Of a stretch of 64,000 bases of DNA, positions 50,200 to 61,719 are shown piece by piece (within the stretch, counting starts at the first letter, position 1; each line of letters begins with the position of its first letter). The translations under genes and the position numbers were made by a program. The DNA lies in contig CM064715.1 of the NCBI GenBank assembly GCA_032717465.1, forward strand, positions 38,616,659-38,680,658. The letters are read 5' to 3'. Source of the stretch: Coenobita brevimanus (Eukaryota > Arthropoda > Malacostraca > Decapoda > Coenobitidae). Under the pieces are notes generated by a model. The model was not told the origin of the DNA. It saw nothing but the letters and a program-made list of their open reading frames with translations, and searched no databases.

Positions 50200-53100
50200 T
50201 ATTATATTGTGCTGTATTTCACACACTGTCAAATTCATAAATGCTTCCTTGTATACAACATACCTTGTTTTTCCCTCCGGAGCATAGACGTGTAGGAGTT
50301 TCCGCCTTGGAACATTCAACATAAAGTTGGCCATGGGAGGAACATGGTGTCTCTAGGTTCAATCCAACTTTTTTCAGTGATTGGCCCTGAGACTTGTTGA
50401 TTGACATAGCAAAGCTAAATTTCAGGGGAAACTGCAATCTTTTGCACTGGAATGGCAGATCCGACGGTATAACAGGAATTCTAGGAATGAATACATCTTC
50501 ATCTTTGAATGTTCCAGTCATCAGTGAAGCTTCTGGTACATATGGATGCAACTTCTCTATCGCCATTCGAGTGATATTGCAAAGCTTAGGTGAATCAAGA
50601 TTTCTGAGAAGCATCAGTGGACATCCATTCTTCACTGTGAGATGATGAGATGGGACACCAGGAGGATGTAAGGTGTTCAAAAATTCCACAGGATACTGAA
50701 CAGTCTCATCACTGTCCACAAATGTATCAATGCTCTTGAAGGGTCTTGCCTCACTGGGGAGTTTCTACAGTACTTTGGCAAGGAAGTCATCGACTGCATC
50801 ATTCTTTGGTGCCAAGATTGCTCTTCCCCTGAGCCAGTATTGTTGTTTTTATCTGGTTGCAATGATGAAAAAACTATATTTTCCAAGACTTCCTTTGATG
50901 GTACGATGATGTGTTTGTGCCACTGCCAGTTTTCATCAAATTCTGTGCAAATGTTTCAGCATCCTTGACTTTCAGAAGGTGAACCCTGATGTCCTTTTTC
51001 AAATGCAACTTTTGAACATGTGGTCATAGATTGGAGAATTTTACGGAGGAATTCAGCTCATCAGCTTTGGTTCCTTTTGGAATCACAGGGAATGTTTGTC
51101 TGAAATCTCCAATCATGAGGAATGCGACACCACCCATGATATTTTTGTTGTTGTGAATATCTTGGAGTGTCCTATCAATAGCTTGAAATGCATGTTTGCA
51201 TGACAGTGCACTCATCCCACACAATAGTTTGCAGTCACTTAAGACATCTGCCAGAGCTGTTCCTTTAGAGATATTGCACGTAGGAGACTCATGTCTCACC
51301 AAATTCAGTAGTAGTTTGAAAGTGGAATGGGCAGTCCTTCCACCAGCTAATAGAGTTGAAGTGGCAACTGCCAAGGCAATAAACTGTGTCCTTGGGATCT
51401 GAGATTGCAAAGAGGTAGTTTGTCACAAATGTTTTCCCTGTGCCACCTGGTGCGTCAAGGAAAAAGAATCTACCAGGTTTAATTAATTCAAAAACTTTCC
51501 TGTAGGCATTCTTTTGATGCGTATTAAGCTTTGGTTCATTAACCCTGACAAACCCATCATTTCATCTTTGTTGTATGAAGTCCCTCTAATCATTTCTTGT
51601 GATCTGGATTGCCTTCCTCTTTGGGCTCAGGAAAGCAAAGGGAACTTTTCTACAGTATAGAGCTTTTCTACATTATGCTGTTACCATAACGTAGAAAAGA
51701 TCTGTAAGCTAACTTAACTTCTTTCAGAGCTTCATCCCAGTGCTTGTTATCTTTCAAGAGCCCATGTAGGTGACAGGCTTCTCTATAAGTTGAACACACT
51801 CTTACTTGAAAGGTTTTCAGTTATTCAAATGATGTAGAACCTCTAACTGTATGAAGCAAAAGCCGAAAGAAATAGCACTCCTTATTGATGGGGTGAAATT
51901 TGTACACTCTGCCAAAAGCATCTGATGCTTTGATTCCAGGGTAACCATCAACTTGTGCACCTTATGATCGTGGTTTCCATTTCTTAGATGCATTGTTCTA
52001 TGTGAAATATCTGGGAATTTAAGGGTACAAAAGTGTTCTAGTGAAATCATTTCTGCCACAGAGTTCAAAGTAGGCAGTCAAAGTTTGCTAACCGTTGGAG
52101 CAAGCAGGGTACTTTCATATACAGTCTCTGGACTGAAGTTGATACGTTGCCTATATTCCAAATGAACAGCAAGAGGGACAACTGTAGGGTGACGTTCATA
52201 AATGAGAAAGTTCAATATTCTTCAACAGCCTCATTGTTGCTAATGTATCGTCCCATCGGGTAGTCTGAGACATCATCATTGTTGTCCTTTGAATGAATTC
52301 CAAATTTAGCCATGTCAGATCCTTTGCTAACATATTTGCACACATACTTGATTGACTTCACTGAGCCGCAAAAAATTCTACATTGATGTGTGCTTGGAAT
52401 ATTTTAGACAAAAGGAGGTTATATGGTACATCCCATCTGTTGTTCAGAATGACTTCTTCTCCATTGGACATTTTGCTAATTGCTTCATGACCACCATTTT
52501 CATGTTTTTTTCTTCTATGCAATGGATATCCATCAAGATCAGTTTGGGTTTCTTCCACAAATTGCTTGAGGAACTTTTTATTGCATTTGTCATTTTGCAT
52601 GCAAGGAGAATTTCTGTTGAGAGCCCCACGTGGTCCATAGATCATGTTTTGAATAATGACATCAAATTGCTTATGATCTGCATCTGGGTCTGGAATTTCT
52701 GCTGAGATAATTTTGTCCACATCCTTTGGATGAATCTCGTTCATTAACCAAAGCAGGCTGTGAGCATGTGGAAGACCTCGCTTTTGCCATTCAGTTAATG
52801 TGGCATTGTACATCACCAAATATTTTACTCTTTGTCAACATATTAATCAGAGTAACAAATTATCTTCTGAACATCCTTACAACTGTACTATGTCTGTGTA
52901 CAGTTTTTTGGCCAGGGAAAAGATCTCACTGAATCTCACTCCAACTGGTGTTCGATGTGAATGTAATGAAGAGGTCAGGTCTGCCATAATTTCCCATGGC
53001 ATCTTATGTTATTTTATACACGTATCTTGGTCCATCTGTGAATGAGAATGGTAGAATTACTTTTTTTTCCCAACATTTTTTATGTCACTATCACTGTTAA

Positions 53101-54602
53101 TGGCATCTGTCAGTCCTTGATAAGTTTCTTCTCTTAACTGAGCTTGATTCTGACGAACAAATAGAAGCAGTTCACTTTCAGTTTTTGCATACATGTCAAC
53201 TATGGATTGGTGGAATAACTCTCTGCACCTCGAGATGTGGTTGGCATCATTTGTTCTCACCATAATCTGGTAGGCATAGTTACTCGTATCACTAGCACTC
53301 ACCTTTTTTTCCAGTTGAAGTAAATGGAATGTTGATGTAATATCCATCTTGTCCGTTCCAGTACAAAACTGGGTACTGAAGAGCATCATAAGACCTATGT
53401 GTCTCAGAAAATCTTCTTGCAGTAGTATCTTTTTGGTGAAGGACGATGTCACGTTTTCCAGCATTTTGATCAACCATAAGAATAGCCACTTTATTCACTA
53501 TTGGAGAGTTGAACCCCCTTTTGTGTTCTCCTGTTGGTGTCTTGTCAGTCTTAATAATGGCTTTGAGGTCTCCAAGGTTTGGGTGTTCCAAAACAGATCT
53601 GAAACTTCTAACCAACAGGTTTTGCTCATGGAATATGGTTTGCAAGCTCTGGACAATATCTTTTTGGACACCAGGCATTATTTCCCATATACGTTTTGTC
53701 TGTTCTTCTTCATCTCTCATGAAGTAGATTTGAACAAACTTTGGTAATTTTTCATCTTCCGGTAGGAGTGAACCTATTCTGTGGTAGACCTGACCTTGGA
53801 TTTTGAAAGCAAGCATGAAAACTGGTTCATTCATCTCTTTAGTAACAAGAAGTCATTTGAAAGCATGAATTGCACTTTCTGATGTGTGAAAGAAGCTGCT
53901 TGGACTTGTCTAAACACCTACTCGTATTATCAATGACTGAAGAGGCTCAGGTGGAGCTTCTGGCAATGTAAAACTCATATTGACAGTATTACAAAACAGA
54001 CCTGGTGGTTCATATTTCCACTATTTTGCACCACAGTTAATGCAAGTGATTCACATGCTGCCAATATCAATTGTTTTATGCTTAGTAATATCCAAGCTGT
54101 TATTGTAATGAGAGGCCAATTTGAGCAGACTGGCCTGTTGTTGCCTCTGAGCTGCTGTCCTTGACTGGTCAGTTGCTTGTCTGGCCATTCGTTGTTCTTG
54201 TATTTCAGCATTTCTCGCTGCTGCCTGGTCCTTCTTTGGCCTTCAGTTTCGTCATGTTTGGCTACTTCAGTTCTGGCTTGGTCAGCCTGTTGTCTGGTCC
54301 TTCTTTGTTCAGAAGTTTTTGAATTTCTAGCTGCTGCAGTTCTTACTTGGCTAGCTTGTTGTCTGGTTCCTCTATAATCTTCAACTTCTTCTTTTCTGAC
54401 TGCTGCAGATCTTGCTCGGTCTGCCTGATGCCTTCTTTGTCTCTGTTCAGTTGTTTCTGTTTGGTGTGCAGCTTTAGTTCTGGCTAGATTAGCCTGAAAT
54501 CTAGTTAATCTGTTTTCCTCTTGTTCATCCTTGCGAGACGCAGGGGCTCGGTCTCTTTGACTTTTCAATCTGGCATCTCTTTCATCTTGTGTTTCCTTAG
54601 AT
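50200..54602 (-). pseudogene. Helitron Rep-helicase polyprotein relic
   Basis: Would nick and unwind DNA for rolling-circle transposition. N to C: a charged region of four to five ~23-residue repeats (RQQADQAR, RRHQADRARSAA) at 54568-54190; the Helitron_like_N domain (53834-53292: FKIQGQVYHRIGSLLP, ETHRSYDALQYPVLYWNGQD); continuation 53290-53057; the HUH nuclease motif LTEWQKRGLPHAHSLLWL with His-Ala-His at 52768-52760; the catalytic two-Tyr motif KYVCKYVSKG at 52349-52320 in a shifted frame. Then a linker (52068-51817), Pif1-type helicase Walker A GGTGKT (51447-51430), Walker B WDEC (about 51220-51207, different frame from its surroundings), GDFRQTFPVIPKGT (51410-51024), and helicase end NKSQGQSLKKVGLNLE (50719-50219). 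At least eight frame changes or stops. Motif residues survive, so decay is mainly by small indels. Confidence 0.92.
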
Positions 54603-55299
54603 CTGGTTGTCCTGGCATTTGAAGCTTCTTTGTTTGACCCCCCCCCTCAAAAAGAAAAAAAAAGATCTTTTCTTGGGTGGCATATGCAACTGTAATAAAG
54701 TGGACTTCAAGGTCACTGAAATAACTAAAAGTCATTAAAGTCACAAAGTCACTGATGTTACTCAGGTTTCTTAAAAGTTACTCAAGTAACTGAAAGAAAA
54801 TAAATGAGGCAAAAATAGCCACCATAGTCACTGCCGAATATAAATAAAGTAAAGCATGAATGCTGATAACTCCAAAAACACCATGTGTGAGTGCAGAATA
54901 AAAAAAATGTACATACCAATGAATATCTTATAACTGGAGTCACTTTTGATAACGAACACTGTTGAATTCTGTCAAAGTCCGTCAAATTTCGTCATGAAAA
55001 TAGTTATATGTAGGTCTGTTGTGGAAAACAGCCAGAAATTGCAGAAAATGCCAGAAATACGGGGGAAAAAACTTAATCGGGCATAATATACCCTTGAAGG
55101 CTATGATGTCAACCCCACCATTTTGGGGGATGAGGTAACCTATCCTCGAAATCCAACTCTTTCAGGTTGAGAAAGGGATATCAAATATTTTGAAAGGCCT
55201 TTTTAAAAGGCCATGAAGGTCCACGGCTATATGCATATGACCTGACCCTTGGCGAGGAGAGTATATGTGCCAAACTTCAGCTTCCCAGCTTTAAAACTG

Positions 55300-55360
55300 T
55301 AGCCATGCATAATAAAAACAAACATACAGACACACAGACACTGCTTTCTAGATATAGAGA
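55300..55360 (-). other. Helitron 5' terminus
   Basis: Starts TCTCTATATCTAGAAAGC at 55360, followed by GTGTCTGTGTGTCTGTATG, the type of 5' end common in animal Helitrons. Preceded by A (complement of T55361). Confidence 0.8.
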
Positions 55361-55580
55361 TATTCCTCTGCTTTATCTCTAGTGTGTTTCATTCGCCTGT
55401 GTTCTTTTTGGTGATCTTCCGGGTTTCTGTGTTCTGTGTTCTTAGTGGAGGTCGATGGAGGGTTGTGTGCTTCTGTGTTTTGCTCTTTGTGCTGTTCTGT
55501 CTTCTCTTGTTCTGTTACTCGTGGTGTTTCGTGTTCTGCTGTTTCTTATGTTAGTGTTCCTTGCTCCTGCGTTATGTGTT
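55361..55580 (+). repeat. GTTCC minisatellite, continuation after Helitron
   Basis: TGTTCTTTTTGGTGATC, TTCTGTGTTCTGTGTTCTTA, GTGGAGGTCGATGGAGGGTT (compare GTGGAGGCCGGTTGAGGGTT at 50051) and GTGTTCCTTGCTCC. Same array as 48820-50100. Confidence 0.7.
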
Positions 55581-55584
55581 CCTG

Positions 55585-55960
55585 TGTGTGATAAAGATGA
55601 TGATAATGATGATGGGGAGGAAGATGCTGTTGACGATGATGATAGTGATACTGATAAAGATAATGAAAATAAATTACTGGGGTTTTAAGAATTTTACTAC
55701 AGTTACGTCCAGCAGCAAAGGCTAATATATCCCAACTTAACTCCTTTGTTTCGGCAACTTATTTTTTATAGTTTATTCTTTGCTACCTTTATACGGTTTT
55801 AATCAGTTTGGAGAGACGTTTCAAACTGGAGGGGCTGAGTCTTACTTTCATTAAGCTTTTCACTGCCAGACATTCTTCCGAAGTTGCGTAAAATTGTATG
55901 GTAAGAGAAAGAATGAAAAAATAAAACATACCATCGGACTGAAGTGGTTAAATTATTAGA
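55585..55960 (+). repeat. GAT-rich stretch and a foldback unit
   Basis: GATGATGATAATGATGATG words at 55588-55680 (Asp-rich frame, artefact). Then a foldback unit: ACGGTTTTAATCAGTTTGGA (55795), TTTCAAACTGGAGGGGCTGA, and right arm CCGAAGTTGCGTAAAATTG (55878). Confidence 0.6.
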
Positions 55961-56049
55961 ACAATAACATGCCTACTCCTTCATCACAAATTGTCTTGTG
56001 AGAGGTGGTTCTAGTAATCGATTTCCTCTAAGTTCCAATACAGATTATA

Positions 56050-56340
56050 ATTGTTCTTGTCAGCTGCTGTAATTTCTCTTTCTTCCTCCTCTCTCTGTCT
56101 CTCTGTCTCTCTCTCTCTTTTCTTCTTCTTCTTCTTCTTCTTCTTCTTCTTTCTTCTATTTTACTCCCCTTTTCTACCCTTGTTTTATCATCCGCTTCTT
56201 CCTTCTCCTCCTTCTCTCTCTCTTCCTCCCATTTTTCCTCTCTCAAGCTTTTGTCTTCTTCATTTTCCTCTTTCTGTCCCTCTGAATGTCTTACTCCTCT
56301 GCTTCTTGTTCTACCTCCCCTTCATCTTGTCTTATTTAAA
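56050..56340. repeat. Pyrimidine tract with (TTC)n
   Basis: TCTGTCTCTC words and (TTC)n at 56119-56151, C/T-rich to 56335, then an A run 56338-56348. Confidence 0.9.
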
Positions 56341-56348
56341 AAAAAAAA

Positions 56349-57400
56349 TAAAAGAAATATGAAGTAATTAAGGATATTTTTCCTCCGTAATTACAGCTGA
56401 TGATGATCGAGTGAAAACGCTGTAGTCCAAAAAGAAAAAAAAAATCGTCTTTAGGAGATGAAAGGACGAAGTGGAGGAGTTCAGTGCGGGAGGAAGGCTT
56501 GGATTCGCTGAAGGAAGTGGAAGTGGGTGCTGGTAGAGGAGTGTGGATCAGTGTTACGTCCATTTTGGAAGAATTCTGCAGTTAGGCAATAGACAGATAG
56601 AAAGAAAGACAGGTGTACAGCACATACATAAAAACATACATACATATATATATGTACATACATACATACATGCATCCATTATATACATACATACTTATAT
56701 ACATAGGCAGGTAGCTGAGTAAACCGATAGCTAAACAGAATGATAGAGGTAAATAATTTCCAACTTAATCATTGTGCATGACAAGCAAAAGGTTAACTAG
56801 TCATACAAGAAAAAAACTAAAGATTCATGGAGAGATTCTGCTTAAAAAATCAGTCTGGGAGAACACGAGACCAAACATGTTTCTGGAAAAATGAAAAAGA
56901 AAAAACATAACGTCAATGGGGAAAACATGCACACACATACACATCCACACACAAATCTCCAGACAATGATGTTGAAGCAGTACAATCTACTTCATCATCA
57001 TCATCATCTATTCTTCCTCATCCTTTTTAGTATTGTCGTCATTATCATCTCATCATTATCAGCAGCAGCAGCATTTCCAACCCTTTCATAACCCTATTCC
57101 CACTACGATACATGGGGCAAAAGCACGACAGGAGACAACACAAAGTGGGGGAGTGAACAGAGAGCCTAGAGTAATTGGGCCACGGTTCTGTTTACTCATC
57201 AAGTCACTGAAATTAGTTAACTTCTTCACCTCGTAGGATCTTCTTTAAGCTTAATACAATCTTCGGGCTGTGACAAGAATATAACGAATAGGAGTATCAG
57301 AGTACAACGCCCGCTCCCTACTTTTGGTACTAATCAACCGTAACACAAAAAAATGCTATGACCAGATTATATTAAGATACTGACATGATTACAAAATGAA
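56349..57400. other. Unassigned sequence with TACA and ATC microsatellites
   Basis: ACATACAT/TATATATATG repeats 56625-56700, ATC repeats near 56993-57010, and a foldback right arm near 57240-57275 (TTTAAGCTTAATACAATCTT). No gene supported. Confidence 0.5.
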
Positions 57401-57419
57401 AATATAGACAGAGAACGGA

Positions 57420-57625
57420 ATCTTTGACCTTGCTCTGAGACCTTGACAGTCAACCAGTTTTTCTCAAAATCTAATCATGTCATCCGTGCCTAATCCTTAA
57501 CCCTTCCACCAAGTTTGGTTTAAATTAATCCAAAATGGTTTGAGTTAGCCTTCCTCTGTGATCTTGACCTGCCCTGTGTTCTCTCAGAATCCTATCTCAT
57601 TATCCCTTGATCACTAAGCTTTTCA
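57420..57625 (-). repeat. AGGTCA-rich dispersed repeat, minus orientation
   Basis: Plus strand CTTTGACCTTGCTCTGAGAC, CTTCCACCAAGTTTGGTTTA, CTGTGATCTTGACCTGCCCT. Same family as 4376-4830. Confidence 0.65.
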
Positions 57626-57636
57626 CCCTAGTTTGG

Positions 57637-57695
57637 TCACACACACCCACACCCACACCCACACCCACACCCACCCACGCCCACACCCACCCACC

Positions 57696-57757
<62 letters not shown>
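57637..57757. repeat. (CACACC)n/(CCCA)n then (CA)n
   Basis: Hexanucleotide-like CCCACA repeats 57637-57699 followed by (CA)n 57700-57757. Confidence 0.95.
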
Positions 57758-57759
<2 letters not shown>

Positions 57760-57809
57760 ACTGAAAACAACACACCGTCACGGAGTGTAAGAACAATAAC
57801 TTCATGGGT

Positions 57810-59170
57810 CTAAAAAGTCAATGGAAACCCTTTTACTCACAAGGGAGTCTCTCCGAAGTCGCATGAAATCGCTTAGCGTTGTCAGGAGTACCGATCGGAA
57901 AGGGTTATCCTCATTACCGTGATGGCGTGCTTTACATATTTATTAATTAATTTATTTTTTATCTTTGCCCTACCTCCATTTTTCATGAACTCTGAAAATC
58001 GGTCCTCCTCTTCTCATGTAAGGGTTTGGGTGTGGACTTCATTAACTCCTTCACACTGAAAGATCCCCCTTTACCTTAATCTGATGAAAGTAAAGAGAAA
58101 ATAAAGGAAACGTCCTCTGACCAAAGAGGTTGAGAGACTGATATTGTATATCGAGTAAACTAAAAACTCTGCCTATGAAAAAGTGGGTAATTATAAGTTT
58201 TCCCTCCAACCTGACATCACGAACATGCGTCGGGAGAAAAAGGGGGAAAAATACGTTGCTATATTTTTCTTTAGACTTACAAGGTTGCCCAGACGCTTCC
58301 ACAGAATTCCTTATCCCTTTCAGAGCGAGAGCCCCTTCTCCTCAAGGCAAAATTGCCTAACTTCAGCAAGAATTAAACTATACTATTCTTATTGTTACTG
58401 TAGAGGTCTTGGTGTGAAGATATGGAAGACAGTAATTATTAACCTTATCATAGACGCCACTTCTTTAGCCAGATGGGTTTCTTTAGTGAGAGTGAGTATA
58501 GGAGCCTGAGAGTGTTGATACTGTAGCCATTAATCCTCTCAGGTTTGCGTCTTCTCAACTGCTTTATTCCAACTGACGCCGAAAGATTTTATTCAGGTGA
58601 GCTTGAGGCATAGGAGCCTGAGAGTGTTGAGACGCACATAGAGCTTTTACATAACGGTAGAGCTTTTGTATTACTGGAGATTCACACTCTTTACAGGGAA
58701 GTTATGATTATGCATTGACCATTGTAGTGTTTGACTCCTTCACCACGATGAGACATTTTCTATTTAATTCTTGCTATCCCCAGACGATTTTATTCACCTT
58801 AAGAGACATTTTTCTAACTGGAGGGACTGGTATAGACTTTAGAGCCTTTACTGATCTCTACTAGGGCACTCTCTAAACGTGAAAGAAGTTGTCTAACAGC
58901 TTGAAGACTGTAACTGACACCATTGGGTTGAAAGGATTAACGTGCAGAGAAAGCACATGCATAACAGATCTATTGGTACATCTTAAGGTCTTAAATATGA
59001 TAACGCCTTTTGTGTGTTAGTCTTGCAGTTACCTGACAGTTTTACTCAACTTAGGGAAGGCTTTTCGGACTGGGGAAGCAGATATAGCTTTTGTGAGCTT
59101 TTGCTTTAACAGGAGGTTCCCTTAAGTTCAATAAAATCATCTGATATTCGCAGAGTAGCCCCCCCCCCCC
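57810..59170 (+). repeat. Cluster of foldback-family units
   Basis: Right arm 57848-57880. Partial units 58010-58090 and 58560-58620 (GAAAGATTTTATTCAGGTGA). A full unit at 58780-58905: GACGATTTTATTCACCTTAA, TTTTTCTAACTGGAGGGACT, then GGGCACTCTCTAAACGTGAA...GTTGTCTAACAGC. Another at 59035-59150: CAGTTTTACTCAACTTAGGG...GTTCCCTTAAGTTCAATAAA. A 14-mer GGAGCCTGAGAGTG is repeated (58502, 58614). C10 run 59161-59170. No gene. Confidence 0.65.
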
Positions 59171-59479
59171 ACATAAGGGCATCATCTTACTGATTAGGTG
59201 CAATATCTGAGTACGTTCTCAAACCCTTTCAAAGAGCTAATAGAAAAAGGATATATTGTTATTAATTGTCTAAGAATTTTAATACCTCCATTCCACTGAC
59301 CTCTGTTTGGTTTATTTTTGCAGCTGTCAGCCTGGTTTGGTCGACTTACATGCCTCTAATACTGAAAAGGAAAATGAAGTCTGTATCTAACTTTAACAAA
59401 TCTAAAAGTCGACCTTGTAGCCGAATTAAATCACCTGGAGACCCAGTATGATACGTTATAAGGGCTGAAGAGATTAAAG
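59171..59479. other. Unassigned spacer
   Basis: No recognised feature; a 61-residue frame at 59266-59451 has no domain. Confidence 0.35.
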
Positions 59480-59965
59480 GTAAAGAAATCCCTTTTGGAT
59501 AATAGGAAAACTCTTGATATTCCTAAACATTTTCAGTAGAGTGATGCCACCCCACTAAAATGGATACTGTCTAAAGAAATTCCCATTCCTTACAAAAGGC
59601 TAATATAAAAACACAATGTATAGCCATTATAAAAATGAAAAAAATTATCTTACATAATAGGAAAGCTCTGGGTATATTTGAAGATTTATAGCGACTCTCA
59701 AATCCTCACAAAGATTTAACATAAAGAAAATGGACAAAGCTGTTATAAAATTGAACTAATAGCTCTTATATAATCAGAAATCTCCATATATTCCTTGATT
59801 TTTATGAGGTTTAGAAATTTTAATAAAGAGCTATAATAAAGACATCACCTATTATAAATATGAACTAATACCTCTTATATAACAGGACAGCTCTGGGATT
59901 TTCCGTGAGATTTATAGAGGTTCCCAAATCCTCACAAAGAGCCGATATAAAAGCGTGAAGATTTA
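59480..59965 (+). repeat. ~110-155-bp tandem repeat, four units
   Basis: TCTTATATAACAGGA.AGCTC plus TGGGATATTCCTTGAGATTT and CAAATCCTCACAAAGAGC-like blocks recur with starts near 59490, 59646, 59761 and 59871. A/T-rich, no frame. Confidence 0.75.
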
Positions 59966-60397
59966 AGCACAGTCTGAACGTCATTATGGTACACCCAAAC
60001 ACTGTTCTTATGCTGAGCTAATGGCCAGCTGTAGGTGTTTGTTGCCCTACTATTTCACCCTAAAGCGTAAAATTATCAGGCAATTTATCGACACTGTTGG
60101 CCACCCCTTACGCACGAGGGTGATTATGTACTCCACAATGTTTAGTTTATTGTTTCCTGCGCCTGAGTAACCTATTTCCATCACTACCCGGTCATGGCCT
60201 AACCACTTCACTAAGATGGAGTCATTTTATTTTTCATTTTTGTTACGTTCAGACGATTTTATTCACCACAGAACAGAGATTTGCGTGTGGAGGGGCTAAT
60301 AATGTATATCTTTAACCCCCTCAGTACTGGGGGAAGGTTTAACATATGTCAGATCGTCAGTTCAGCACATTGAATATAAAATTATATATATATAACA
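59966..60397 (+). repeat. Spacer then foldback-family left half
   Basis: GGTCATGGCCTAACCACTTC...GACGATTTTATTCACCACAG (60250) and GTGTGGAGGGGCTAATAATG, TTAACCCCCTCAGTACTGGG. TCATGGCCTAACCACTTCAC (60193) is shared exactly with 63019-63045. Confidence 0.55.
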
Positions 60398-60605
60398 CTT
60401 GATGTAGTGCTGCCTACTTCTTCCTTAGCCTTGATCATTCCTTTTCTGTGCCTGCCCTCCTCTCTTCCTGTTTCTCCCATCTTTCCTGTCACTTCTTATT
60501 GCTTTTCTTTCCATAACAGGTGGTTTTACATTGAGTGACAAGCCAAATGATTACCTGTAAGCCAAGAAACCATTTACAACTCTGGGTGGTAAGCATATAA
60601 CCAAG
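60398..60605 (+). repeat. Interspersed repeat family X, copy 2
   Basis: CACTTGATGTAGTGCTGCC near the start, GAGTGACAAGCCAAATG at 60533-60549, ACCATTTACAACTCTGGGTG. Followed 80 bp later by an RTE 3' end. Confidence 0.7.
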
Positions 60606-60683
60606 CCATTCGTGCTCCCTACTTGTCAACAAGTGGGTTGGTGGAGGGTTAGTGCCCCCTCCCGTAAAACAAATAACTCAAAG

Positions 60684-60719
60684 TCAAATGGCCACCCTTT
60701 ACGGGATTATGGCGTCTGG

Positions 60720-60780
<61 letters not shown>
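60684..60780 (+). mobile_element. RTE-like LINE 3' end (copy D) with (TA)n tail
   Basis: AATGGCCACCCTTTACGGGA and TTATGGCGTCTGGC match the terminal bases of copies A, B and C. The sequence then runs directly into (TA)n 60720-60780. Confidence 0.65.
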
Positions 60781-60782
<2 letters not shown>

Positions 60783-61244
60783 ATGACGTCTTTTTAACTG
60801 TATATTTACTGCTCCTGGACGATTTTATTCAGTTTAAGAAAGCTCCCAGGATGCAGAGTGTCTACTGAAGGCTATACTGGTACTTAACCTCTCCTCATCG
60901 AAAATTATTTCGGAGTCCGAATAAAAATCTAGTAAAACTATAAAGAGAAAAATGTCTCCAGGATCAAGTGTTAACAAAGACTGCAATTAATAACTTAACT
61001 ATGAGATGGCCTTCTTGTATAAAAATTATCTAATGGCAAAGGGTATAAACAAGTAAATAAATTAGAGAATATAGAAAGGAATATCAGAGATACAGGAATT
61101 TGCTTCTAGCCTCTTCACTATGAGAGAGATCTAGGTTGAATAAATCATTCGTTGATAAGAACACCGTATATATACAGTATATATCCTATCCTCATCCTTA
61201 GCCGTTGAGGTCCACTGCAAGACCGGCCTATCCCTACCGAAGCA
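60781..61244. other. Unassigned sequence with one foldback arm
   Basis: TGGACGATTTTATTCAGTTT at 60816-60835 is a foldback left arm. The rest is A/T-rich and unrecognised. Confidence 0.4.
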
Positions 61245-61548
61245 TCATCTTACTGAATTAAATCGCTTAGGTTGTCTGGTAGAGACTGTATGTAGGGTGA
61301 GAAGTGCTTGTAAGTGTTGTAGTGGCTTTGGATGTGTGTAGTCTATGAACCAAGTGTAATCGGCCCGCCTTAAGCCGATTGGGTCCAACCATACTAGTAT
61401 GCGACACTGGTTCAACCACAGCACCCCTTGTGTCCGCCAAAGTAGCAAGTGGCTTGATGAACGCTTCCCAAAGTTTTTACAACTCTGGCGGGAGGCGAGC
61501 CCCGGCTCACCAGCGTGCGAAACGCACACTCTACCACTGTACCACAGA

Positions 61549-61551
<3 letters not shown>
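61245..61551 (-). mobile_element. tRNA-like SINE, family 2 (or decayed tRNA gene)
   Basis: The minus strand starts GCCTCTG at 61551. The A box TGGTACAGTGG is at 61544-61534 and the B box-like GGGCTCGCCTC at 61502-61492. CAGAG (61487-61483) can pair with CTCTG of the 5' end, giving a 69-nt tRNA-shaped head. About 240 bp of non-tRNA sequence follows, suggesting a SINE body; its end and tail are not clear. The anticodon loop lacks a clear T33, so a functional tRNA is unlikely. Confidence 0.5.
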
Positions 61552-61641
<90 letters not shown>

Positions 61642-61669
61642 GATATATAGATATATAGGTATAAATATA

Positions 61670-61718
<49 letters not shown>
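61548..61718. repeat. (TC)n(TA)n composite microsatellite
   Basis: (TC)n 61551-61606, (AT)n to 61633, ATAGATATATAGGTATAAAT interruption, (AT)n 61679-61718. Confidence 0.97.

Positions 61719-61719
<1 letters not shown>

Larger units (their letters stand above)
50102..55360 (-). mobile_element. Helitron rolling-circle transposon, full length (5.26 kb), inactivated
   Basis: Both termini are visible on the minus strand. The 5' end is TC (55360-55359, TCTCTATATCTAGAAAGC) preceded by A. The 3' end is CTAG (50105-50102) followed by T, with a hairpin just inside. Insertion between A and T, TC...CTAG ends and a subterminal hairpin are the defining Helitron features. Between them lie the remains of the Rep-helicase gene in the correct order and orientation, about 4.4 kb, and a ~750-bp 5' non-coding leader (54600-55360). 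Both flanks are GTTCC minisatellite. No target duplication is expected for this class. The gene is broken by many frameshifts, so the copy cannot move alone. Confidence 0.92.

Noticed and set aside
53975..54568. Arg/Gln/Ala-rich repeat protein as a host coiled-coil gene
   Set aside because: In frame order and orientation it is the N-terminal repeat region of the Helitron Rep-helicase.
55455..55688. Frame with hydrophobic start and Asp-rich end
   Set aside because: Hydrophobic part is GTTCC minisatellite and the Asp part is GAT repeat; no family match.
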